Source of the DNA: a virus
Virus record (IMG/VR): IMGVR_UViG_3300010413_000034
Location: 1 to 58,221 of that record
DNA: 58,221 nucleotides
Reading direction: 5' to 3' (one strand)
This document shows, one piece after another, positions 37,783-45,152 of the stretch (position 1 is the first letter of the stretch; each line of letters starts with the position of its first letter). The translations under genes and the position numbers were made by a program. Under the pieces are notes generated by a model. The model saw only the letters and a list, made by a program, of their open reading frames with translations. It was not told the DNA's origin and did no database searches.

Positions 37783-39158
37783 TATTGTAATTCCAGTAAA
37801 ATTCCAGGAAACTTTCTAGATAAAATTTGTAGTGCTAATTTTCTAATTGCACCTTCTATATATATTCTTGGATCTCTTATTTGCGTATGTAGCTTACCAC
37901 CAGGTAAAAATACATCATATGGATATCTTTGATATGTATATGATCCAACCAATAAACCAGATTGAGATCTCGTTAGAGTTAATAACTTTGCAGAATCAGA
38001 AAATCTACCTGTTTGATACCTTAATTTAGTTGGGGGATCATTTGCATCACCCATTTCTTCCTTTACTTTTAAAGCTAAGGCTTGATTAATTAATGACTGT
38101 ATACCAAATAAATTTATATCTTTGCTATAGAGTTCCTCATATTTTTTAAGTGGTGATATTTGTGGTAACGCTTTTCTTTGTTTATTATATTCAGCAGCCT
38201 TTTTACCTATTATAGGTTTTGATGTAGATACTTTTATACTTGTTTTCTTACTTCTCCTTACACCGCCAGATTTTTTCCCAATAATAGCGTTTGTTAGTAG
38301 TTCTTCTACATCATCTAAATATCCTGGTGATGATCTAATATTTGCAAACTTTTCTGGTCTTTTTTCTATTTCTTTAAGTAATGCAGAAGTTTGTCCATTC
38401 AAATAAGCCGATACCATAGTACCTACTTTTGAAGATAAAGCACCTTTAAAATTTCTATTAAAATTGGTATCTTCAAACTCTACTTCTACTCTAGCTTGTG
38501 CATCATTAAAAGAAACTATAGACTCTATTTCTATATTGGTATCTAAGAATAAACCATCTTCTAAATAATCTATAAATTCCGCTGCATCAGCATTTGTAAT
38601 ATTTTTACCATAAAATTTACCTATAAAATCTTTATATTTTGGATCATCCATTCTTAATTTATCAATTTCTTGAGTTAATAATCTAGCTTTTCTTATAACT
38701 TCTTTTTGTTTTCTTGATAAATTAGGCCAATTATCCTCTATTAATCTTAAATTTAGAGATACTGCTGAAATGTTTTTATGCCCTATATCATATTTCTCAC
38801 CGAAACTTGGGTCTATATTTTGTATCTCATCTTTAATATTTCTTAATTGAGTCCATGCAACAGGTAAATTACCTTCTCTCGCCGCCTTTATACCCTCTAT
38901 TTTAGGTCTAACATTAGCAGCTTCTGTAGGATCTAATTGTCCAGTTGCTAATATAGCTTCTGCCTCATGAATAAATTGATCTATAATTTTTAATTCTTCT
39001 ATATTTAAATCTATATAATGTATATAAGTTTTTTCAAGCGCTCTTCTAGTATCTTTCGCACTAGTTGCTTGCCTTTTCTTTATTCTAGCAACTATCTTTT
39101 CAAAAGCTTCATTTAAAGTTACAGCTTTTCCACCAGTAAATGTTCTTTTAATTGCCAT
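37782..39158 (-). CDS. Neck / head-tail joining protein candidate
   Basis: This 458-residue basic protein is helical over about 1-260 and has a Lys/Arg/Ser-rich linker (GKKSGGVRRSKKTSIK, about 293-308). Its C-terminal block (about 375-458) has TGRFSDSAKLL, YTYQRYPYDVFLPGG and RDPRIYIEGAIRKLALQIL. That C-terminal style occurs in neck or tail-completion proteins of long-tailed phages. The position between connector and tail terminator supports it. It is far longer than lambda gpFII or HK97 gp10-type proteins, so the helical N-terminal region is an extension of unknown role. It overlaps both neighbours by a single base. Confidence 0.6.
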   Translation of the reverse strand: MAIKRTFTGGKAVTLNEAFEKIVARIKKRQATSAKDTRRALEKTYIHYIDLNIEELKIIDQFIHEAEAILATGQLDPTEAANVRPKIEGIKAAREGNLPVAWTQLRNIKDEIQNIDPSFGEKYDIGHKNISAVSLNLRLIEDNWPNLSRKQKEVIRKARLLTQEIDKLRMDDPKYKDFIGKFYGKNITNADAAEFIDYLEDGLFLDTNIEIESIVSFNDAQARVEVEFEDTNFNRNFKGALSSKVGTMVSAYLNGQTSALLKEIEKRPEKFANIRSSPGYLDDVEELLTNAIIGKKSGGVRRSKKTSIKVSTSKPIIGKKAAEYNKQRKALPQISPLKKYEELYSKDINLFGIQSLINQALALKVKEEMGDANDPPTKLRYQTGRFSDSAKLLTLTRSQSGLLVGSYTYQRYPYDVFLPGGKLHTQIRDPRIYIEGAIRKLALQILSRKFPGILLELQ

Positions 39159-39733
39159 TATATATTAATATTCCTATAATATTCAAGAATTCTCTTTATA
39201 TGTGGTGGTAATTTTGCTGTATTATCAGTCATAATTACATTTTCTATTGAAGCTCCTTGCATTGCTTTTTTAGGGTTGTACTGCTCTTCTAAATAATATT
39301 CTACCATACTTGCGGCTGCCATTTCTAAATCATCCGGTATAGCGGAATATCCAGCTTTGTATTTTAACTCTAAACTATTTACATGAAATTGACTAGTAAC
39401 AAAGTTAGTAGTAGTTGATAATATTCTATCGTTTTCTAAGTCAATCATATAATCATCTGGAGTATCTAAAACTGTCCAAGTAGTTCCACCATCTGTTGTA
39501 GTTCTAACACTGGTTACTGAAATTAAGGGATATACTTTTGGATATATAACACTAAAATTTACACCGTCATGGTATTCTGTTTTATCTGATCCGTAATAGG
39601 CAATTAATTCTCTTCCTATATAATTAGAGATATAAGAATTTACTGCTGGTATAATAACTCCTAATTTTGAATCATTAGTAGTACTATTTATACCTTTTAA
39701 AGTTTTATATGTTGCTGAAGTGATTATATCCAT
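39158..39733 (-). CDS. Head-tail connector (gp6-like)
   Basis: I take the ATG at 39733 (MDIITSATYKTLKG), six bases after AGGG, giving 191 residues. The upstream ATG at 39772 would place the start codon inside a terminator hairpin. The N-terminal helices (NDSKLGVIIPAVNSYISNYIG), a beta insert (about 55-120), and closing helices (LEMAAASMVEYYLEEQYNPKK) follow the DNA-packaging connector layout of HK97 gp6 and SPP1 gp15. It would form the ring beneath the portal. It lies directly after the capsid gene. Confidence 0.78.
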   Translation of the reverse strand: MDIITSATYKTLKGINSTTNDSKLGVIIPAVNSYISNYIGRELIAYYGSDKTEYHDGVNFSVIYPKVYPLISVTSVRTTTDGGTTWTVLDTPDDYMIDLENDRILSTTTNFVTSQFHVNSLELKYKAGYSAIPDDLEMAAASMVEYYLEEQYNPKKAMQGASIENVIMTDNTAKLPPHIKRILEYYRNINI

Positions 39734-39742
39734 TCTATACCC

Positions 39743-39773
39743 TAAAAATGGTGGTGGGAAACTTCCCACCACC
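39743..39773 (-). terminator. Late-operon terminator below the capsid gene
   Basis: On the minus strand GGTGGTGGGA pairs with TCCCACCACC around a 4-base loop (39750-39773), followed by A and five T. It would cut most transcripts after the capsid gene, keeping connector and tail genes lower. The RBS for the next gene (AGGG) lies immediately past it. Confidence 0.9.
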
Positions 39774-39795
39774 TAAGCCAAATAAACAGCCAAGT

Positions 39796-39817
39796 GTAAA
39801 CTCTAAGAAGAGTTTAC
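39796..39817 (-). other. Second RNA hairpin directly below the capsid stop codon
   Basis: GTAAACTCT (39796-39804) pairs with AGAGTTTAC (39809-39817) across a 4-base loop. It starts 4 bases past the capsid stop and lies upstream of the terminator above. Without a T-run it probably stabilises the capsid mRNA end. Confidence 0.7.
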
Positions 39818-39820
39818 TTA

Positions 39821-41737
39821 TTAAGCGTTGTATTTTAGTACTGCACAGCTACTCTGTGTTGCAGTTCCAGCAATAATCTGTAGGAATGCAAATCTGCGAG
39901 TTGCTACTAGTACGCGTTTCTGATCTACAATAATTGTATCTCTTTCAACATTTAGTCCGCGTAGTTCACCAAATAGATAGTTAGCAGCATTAAGTGCAAT
40001 AGCACCATAAGCTCCACTAGCTGGTGTATCAAAAGCATCTGATACAATAACTGGAGAACCATTAACAGATCCAATCTGACCACGTAGAATTGTTGCATTT
40101 GGACCAACTAGATCAGTAGTACGGAAATCAGGATCATCTAACAGATCATAATAAGTCTTCTGATTTACAATGTATACTACATCACTTGGCATCATGCCCC
40201 AAACACCCATTAGTCTACGTACAGACTGTAAGTCAGCTACTGTTGTTGTAGCTGCAGAACTCTGTGCTAGTTCTGCAGAAGTACCAATATCATCTGCTAG
40301 AGTAGCAACACCATTAATTAGTGCGTTACCTGTTACACCGGCAACAGTTTCTGCCCCAGAATTAGCACGTAGTAATTCTAGATCTGTTGTACGAGCCATT
40401 CTACGAGTTATAGCATTCTGAATTAGTGGTAGAATTGGAAGAATTGCATCTTCTTCTTCTTCATATCCAAGATATTCTTTGGTAGCTAGTTTTTCAGCTT
40501 TTAGTGTAATATCCTGAATTGCATGTGTGCGCGCAACACCGGTAGAACTACCATCGGTAGATTTATATGCTGTATCTGCTACCCAGCTTGCATGCCCAGC
40601 TTCTGGATTGAATGGAAATACCATTGAGCGAGAGTTCATAGTAACTCTATTAGTAAATAGAGGCTCCATAACTAGACGATCTTTAATAGCATCATACATA
40701 CGAGTAGAAAATTCAGTTTCATAATTATCTGCATTTGTTCCGGTTAAATGATCTCCAGCCTTAGTAACTAAATCATTAAAATATTTAGTTTTATCAATAG
40801 GTTTGCCCATTACTTTAGCTAGCATTACAGCTGTATCTACTTCTTTAGGTGTAATTATACTATTTCCACCAGTATTGAACTCCATTTTTGATTTACGGAA
40901 AGCTTCAATTTCTGCGGCTTTTTCTTTTAGTTCGCTACGAAGACCTTCAAGTGCTTCTGAAATAGTAGCATTCTTTTCTTCAAAGCGCTTTTCTGCTTCT
41001 GTCAGCAGTTTTTCTGCTTCTGATTTTCCAGCAATAACAGCTAATTCAGCTATTCTCTTTTCTTCGGCTTCTTTTGCTTCTCTTTCTGCAAAAGCTCTCT
41101 GAATAGCCTTATCTTCTAATTCTTTTAACTGCTCTGGTGTTAAAGAAACGTTATCTTTATCCACAATTTTTTCTCCTTTAGTGACCTCTACTTCAGCATT
41201 TGCTTCAGTTTCAGGTTCTTTATTAAATAACTTTACAAAGTTTTTATACTCTTCTTCCTTTTCGAAAGATTTTTTTATCGAAAATATAGAATCTGCATTC
41301 ATAGGTATACTTACAACCGATAATTCATACATTTCTAAATCTTTAATTACAAAAATATCTGACTTTTGATCATAATCTGCATCTTTAACCATAAAGCCTA
41401 TTGAAAATGCTTTTAATATTCCAGATTTAATTAGATTATATATCTCTCCTGCTGCCTTATTTATTTCTGCAACTACATGTAATCCTTTTTTATTTACACT
41501 ATAGTCTACAACTAAACCTATTGGTTTCTGATGATTATGATAAGCTAAAACTATTGGATTCTTTAAATAATTATCTAACCCTCCCTTAGTCCAAGCTTCT
41601 TCTAAAACAATATCTCCGCCTCTATCTTTAGTTGTGGTGCTTGCCCAACCTTCTACTATTAGAGTATCATCATCTTCGGCAGCAGCTTTTACTCTAAAAT
41701 CTGTAGTTAGTTGCATTTTATATCTATCTTTATTCAT
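39821..41737 (-). CDS. Fused prohead protease, scaffold domain and major capsid protein
   Basis: This 638-residue protein has three parts. Residues about 1-160 are an HK97-family (U35) protease with its triad visible: H67 or H69 (AYHNHQ), S112 (AFSIGF) and E138 (YELSVVSIP). Residues about 195-285 are a charged coiled coil (Glu/Lys/Ala) like the delta/scaffolding domain. Residues about 290-638 are an HK97-fold capsid protein (MVFPFNPEAG, GYEEEEDAI, LNAANYLFGE). HK97 and T5 encode the protease separately; T5 fuses only scaffold and capsid. Self-cleavage near EFNTGGNSII (about 286-295) would free the mature shell protein. Codon bias shifts to less AT-rich in the capsid part. A double hairpin follows. 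Start: ATG at 41737, overlapping the portal. Confidence 0.9.
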   Translation of the reverse strand: MNKDRYKMQLTTDFRVKAAAEDDDTLIVEGWASTTTKDRGGDIVLEEAWTKGGLDNYLKNPIVLAYHNHQKPIGLVVDYSVNKKGLHVVAEINKAAGEIYNLIKSGILKAFSIGFMVKDADYDQKSDIFVIKDLEMYELSVVSIPMNADSIFSIKKSFEKEEEYKNFVKLFNKEPETEANAEVEVTKGEKIVDKDNVSLTPEQLKELEDKAIQRAFAEREAKEAEEKRIAELAVIAGKSEAEKLLTEAEKRFEEKNATISEALEGLRSELKEKAAEIEAFRKSKMEFNTGGNSIITPKEVDTAVMLAKVMGKPIDKTKYFNDLVTKAGDHLTGTNADNYETEFSTRMYDAIKDRLVMEPLFTNRVTMNSRSMVFPFNPEAGHASWVADTAYKSTDGSSTGVARTHAIQDITLKAEKLATKEYLGYEEEEDAILPILPLIQNAITRRMARTTDLELLRANSGAETVAGVTGNALINGVATLADDIGTSAELAQSSAATTTVADLQSVRRLMGVWGMMPSDVVYIVNQKTYYDLLDDPDFRTTDLVGPNATILRGQIGSVNGSPVIVSDAFDTPASGAYGAIALNAANYLFGELRGLNVERDTIIVDQKRVLVATRRFAFLQIIAGTATQSSCAVLKYNA

Positions 41738-42920
41738 TCATTTTATCCTCTTTTGGTTTGCCACCTTGTGATGGATCCTGAGCACTTCCAGCTATATTAG
41801 CTGGGAGATATAATTTATCTGCTATTTCATCATCACTCTCAGGATATCTTAACTCCGCCCTAGATTCATTTCTAGTTAAGATTCCAGCATTTACCATTGC
41901 CGTATGGAAATCTGCTAAGTCTTTTAGTTCCGGTCTTAATGCTAAGACATCTTGTGTTACTGGTTTTATATCATAACCAAAATATAATTCCAAAGATTGT
42001 GTAACTTTATTTACTAAAGGTAAAACTGTAGTTACATAAAATAATTTTAAATTTGGTGTTATATTTGCATTATTTCCAGAATCTAATAAAATTGGAGGAA
42101 CCCCTAGAGCATGTAGTATTTTGTTTTCCTTACTAGTAATACTTTCAACAAAATCTAACTCTTTAAAATTATATTTTGCTAAAGACTCTAATTTAAAATC
42201 TCCATCTAGAATCATTGGTCGTCTTCCACCAGATTTCGGATTATATTTTGTCATCCATTGATAAATCATTCTATTTTTAACTCTCTCAGATAATGGATTA
42301 GGTGTAATTAAAACTAAACCGGGTATTGCCGAATTATCAAAGAAAGTTTGCTGAAATTGATTCATACTTAGTAATAAAGCTATTGTTTTCTTAGCCGCAT
42401 CTAATCTTGATCTTCCAGTATAGATTGTGTCCCCAGCATTTTCTTTTATATGAATTATTTCTTCTGGTGAAAATATTTTATTATTATATTCAAATTGTTT
42501 AATATATGTTTTTTTATCAGCCACTACTTTTACAGATAATGCTGGTAAATTATATAAATAAGCACCATCAAAATATATAAAAGCATCTCCTTCTAAGATT
42601 AAATCCATTATAATATTTCTTTTAAATAGATCTGCATTATAAAAAGGATTTGGTTTATAATTTAATAACGTATGTAATTTTTTATTTCTTATTCTAGTAG
42701 GAGATCCGAAGAAGTCTAACATTTCTCCGATATCTAGAGCTATTCCCGCTGCGGAATCTACGATTAAGTTAACCCCTCTATTCACTACCTCTAGTTCATT
42801 ATATGCTCGCTGATTATTTAGCAAATTGCTAGAAGGTTCGTCTGTTTCACCGAAATCATTAACTATTTCTGGCTGAGCGGGATTAAGTTTTTGTTTTAGT
42901 GTATCCCACAACTTAGACAT
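41730..42920 (-). CDS. Portal protein (HK97 family)
   Basis: The 396-residue portal would form the dodecameric DNA gate. Family features include NRGVNLIVDSAAGIALDI (about 46-63), the wing/stem region LLEGDAFIYFDGAYLYNLPAL-like (about 107-128), FSPEEIIHIKE (about 149-159) and LHALGVPPILLDSGNNAN (about 267-284). ALRPELKDLADFHTAMVNAGILTRNESRAELR closes the crown helices. It precedes the protease-capsid gene, the classic HK97 order, and overlaps it by 8 bases. Confidence 0.93.
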   Translation of the reverse strand: MSKLWDTLKQKLNPAQPEIVNDFGETDEPSSNLLNNQRAYNELEVVNRGVNLIVDSAAGIALDIGEMLDFFGSPTRIRNKKLHTLLNYKPNPFYNADLFKRNIIMDLILEGDAFIYFDGAYLYNLPALSVKVVADKKTYIKQFEYNNKIFSPEEIIHIKENAGDTIYTGRSRLDAAKKTIALLLSMNQFQQTFFDNSAIPGLVLITPNPLSERVKNRMIYQWMTKYNPKSGGRRPMILDGDFKLESLAKYNFKELDFVESITSKENKILHALGVPPILLDSGNNANITPNLKLFYVTTVLPLVNKVTQSLELYFGYDIKPVTQDVLALRPELKDLADFHTAMVNAGILTRNESRAELRYPESDDEIADKLYLPANIAGSAQDPSQGGKPKEDKMNE

Positions 42921-42931
42921 AATTTCTCCTA

Positions 42932-43120
42932 TTAAGTTAGGTCTGCAGTATCAAAAAGAGGTAGATAACCTAATAATGTTCCACTTTCATCATATACTGG
43001 TAATGTTCCAGTTGTTGTAGCTGCTATAGCACTGCCAACTACTGCGGCAGATGTAAACTCATTAGATACCTTATCTTTAAGCATAATAAGTTTATCTGGA
43101 CTTTTAGATTGTATTGCCAT
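42932..43120 (-). CDS. Small protein upstream of portal
   Basis: This 62-residue protein has a basic N-terminus, a Ser/Ala/Thr-rich middle (AAVVGSAIAATTTG) and the end LLGYLPLFDTADLT. It overlaps the HNH gene end by 17 bases and ends 11 bases before the portal ATG. The apolar middle is too weak for a sure membrane segment. It could be a head decoration or portal-associated peptide, but no family was recognised. Confidence 0.6.
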   Translation of the reverse strand: MAIQSKSPDKLIMLKDKVSNEFTSAAVVGSAIAATTTGTLPVYDESGTLLGYLPLFDTADLT

Positions 43121-43499
43121 TTATTTTCTCCTGGTATTTTATTTTTTGTTTCTCGCACCAAGACTTTTGTTTCAAAGCTGTACTTAGTGGAGGTACTTTG
43201 CCATAAATTTTATGTAGTCTTTCCATATGGTGAAACTTACACAGAGTTATAGCTAAATTGTATATTTCATTATAATGTTCTGATTTAAAATCTTCTCTAT
43301 ATTTAAGTATATCTTCAACTGAAGTAATAATAATATTATTTTCTTTTTTCCACTTATTCCATAATAATGTCATCGAATAAAAATGATGAAATTGAAGATT
43401 TTCTGTTGCATTACATATATAACAATAACCTTCTTTTCTATATGCACTTTTTGAAATATCTCTTATATATTTAATTTCATCCCTTTTTAAATTATTCAT
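43104..43499 (-). CDS. HNH endonuclease
   Basis: This 131-residue protein carries an HNH/zinc-finger nuclease core: CYICNATENLQFHHFYSM (about 23-40) gives the first Cys pair and the HH motif. LAITLCKFHHMERLHKIYG (about 84-102) gives the second metal pair and the C-terminal His. HNH proteins next to terminase and portal genes assist terminase cutting in HK97-like phages, which fits this location. A free-standing homing endonuclease is the alternative, but the tight packing between coupled structural genes argues for a packaging role. Confidence 0.85.
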   Translation of the reverse strand: MNNLKRDEIKYIRDISKSAYRKEGYCYICNATENLQFHHFYSMTLLWNKWKKENNIIITSVEDILKYREDFKSEHYNEIYNLAITLCKFHHMERLHKIYGKVPPLSTALKQKSWCEKQKIKYQEKINGNTI

Positions 43500-43500
43500 T

Positions 43501-43848
43501 TTATTTTTCTAGCCTTTTTTCTATTTTTTCTATTCTACGTTCTATACCTTTATGTGATTCTGCACATCCTGCGGTTATTTTTACTAAATCGGATAGCGCA
43601 TCTGATTGTTTTTGCTGTAGGTGAACTATATTTCTTAATAGTTCATTTTGTGTTGCACTTGATATTCTTAATGTTTGAATATCAATACTATCTTGTGCAA
43701 CATATGTATTTATAACTTCTGAATTATGCTCAACTGTAGTCGTTATTCCTGCAGCCCACCAAGTCATATAAACAACGTATACTAAGAAAAAAGCAGCTGT
43801 TTTTGCGAAATCACTCGCCTCTTTAAATTTCTCCATAGCTTTTTGCAT
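43501..43848 (-). CDS. Single-pass membrane coiled-coil protein
   Basis: This 115-residue protein has a Lys-rich N-terminus and one hydrophobic span (about 17-35, TAAFFLVYVVYMTWWAAGI). A long amphipathic helix follows (about 40-115) and ends in EKIEKRLEK. Short N-terminus, one span and a periplasmic coiled coil is the topology of Rz-type inner-membrane spanins. No lipoprotein partner with a lipobox was seen nearby, and the lysis genes are 27 kb away. Other membrane roles are possible. It starts 1 base after the terminase stop. Confidence 0.65.
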   Translation of the reverse strand: MQKAMEKFKEASDFAKTAAFFLVYVVYMTWWAAGITTTVEHNSEVINTYVAQDSIDIQTLRISSATQNELLRNIVHLQQKQSDALSDLVKITAGCAESHKGIERRIEKIEKRLEK

Positions 43849-45150
43849 TTATTCTCCTATTGTATCTAAGTTATGAGAGTGTGTATATAAAGCATATCTT
43901 ATTGCATCAGCAATATGAGAATACTCATTGTGAAGAGGCCTTTCGTTTAATAATCCTTCCCGTGGATCCCACCTATAATTCTCAAACATGTCTATTACGT
44001 TTGTACATTTTTTATCTATAAATAATCTATCGTGATCTACTAGTGATGCTATATAACCAATTCCATCTAAAACTGATTTTTTAGCGTTTATAGTTGTTAT
44101 ATCGAATTCATACGCTAAATCGTACCTGGTTTGAGCCGCCGCAGAATCAATATATATAAAATCTAATTTATGTCTATCTATCATTGACTGTATAGCTTCG
44201 GCATACTGCGCGGTAGAGGATTCATTACTTAAATATTCATCTACAATATATACATTGTATCCATCAGTATATATAATTGCCATTGCTGTAGGATCTCTAA
44301 ATCCTAGATCTAATCCCGCAATTCTATCTTGTACATGAATTGTATCTAAATCTAAATCTAAAATATTATCTTTATTTAGGTTAAATATTTGTCCTTCTAA
44401 CGCTACGAAATCGGATTCATATTCCTGTGCAAATTCAGCTTTACTCATGGAATTTCTAGCATCTTCTACAACTTCCATTGATGCTCTTGGGTTATCTTTA
44501 TATGTACTTCTTATGGAAGCCCATGCTGAATATTGTCCAGTTGTATCAAATCCTCTTTTATAGAATTCATAGAACCAATTTTTCCCTCTAGGGGTACTTA
44601 TAAAAATCGCTTTAGAGTTTGGTTTATCTAATGTAGGTTGAAGTTGAATATTAAATACACTAGCACCATCATCATTTAGGGCGGCCTCGTCAAATATAAT
44701 TAGATCATAACTTCTACCAACTACAGAATCTGCTTGACTTACTGATCCCATTCTTATAATAGATCCATTTTTTAATTCTATTATTTTATCTTTAGCATTA
44801 CTTCTGTCCAATTCTATATCAAAAGAAGCTAATAATTTTCTTTGTAAATCCCAACTTATAGAAGATAAGGAATAATTCGGAGCAATAATTAATATTTGTG
44901 TACCAGGAATCAAAGTTACTAGATGCCCTATAACATTACTTATAAAACTTTTTCCTGTTCTTCTATTTAATACGGCGGTAATAAACCTATATAATGGATT
45001 TTGCACTGCATTAATTAGAGCTATTTGTGGAGGTACGGGTTCAATACCTATTAAATCCAAATAATTTTGTATTGGTAATTTAATAAATCTCTGATCTTCT
45101 GGAAAATCCTGTAACTCTGTTCCACTTATATCATTTCTACTTATTTCCAT
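43849..45150 (-). CDS. terL: Terminase large subunit
   Basis: The 433-residue packaging motor has an N-terminal ATPase and C-terminal RNase H-like nuclease. Walker A is NRRTGKS (62-68). Walker B is DLIIFDEAA (about 148-156). The coupling motif is FISTPRG (about 181-187). Nuclease acidic residues lie in AGLDLGFRDPTAM (about 278-290) and FIYIDSAAA (about 336-344), with a third acid likely in the C-terminal HIADAIRYAL. It follows the adhesin genes by 2 bases. The matching small subunit is unusually distant (54728-55192). Confidence 0.95.
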   Translation of the reverse strand: MEISRNDISGTELQDFPEDQRFIKLPIQNYLDLIGIEPVPPQIALINAVQNPLYRFITAVLNRRTGKSFISNVIGHLVTLIPGTQILIIAPNYSLSSISWDLQRKLLASFDIELDRSNAKDKIIELKNGSIIRMGSVSQADSVVGRSYDLIIFDEAALNDDGASVFNIQLQPTLDKPNSKAIFISTPRGKNWFYEFYKRGFDTTGQYSAWASIRSTYKDNPRASMEVVEDARNSMSKAEFAQEYESDFVALEGQIFNLNKDNILDLDLDTIHVQDRIAGLDLGFRDPTAMAIIYTDGYNVYIVDEYLSNESSTAQYAEAIQSMIDRHKLDFIYIDSAAAQTRYDLAYEFDITTINAKKSVLDGIGYIASLVDHDRLFIDKKCTNVIDMFENYRWDPREGLLNERPLHNEYSHIADAIRYALYTHSHNLDTIGE

Positions 45151-45152
45151 GA

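Noticed and set aside
39734-39772. Upstream start (39772) for the connector gene
   Set aside because: It would lie within the capsid terminator hairpin. The ATG at 39733 has an AGGG site at proper spacing.
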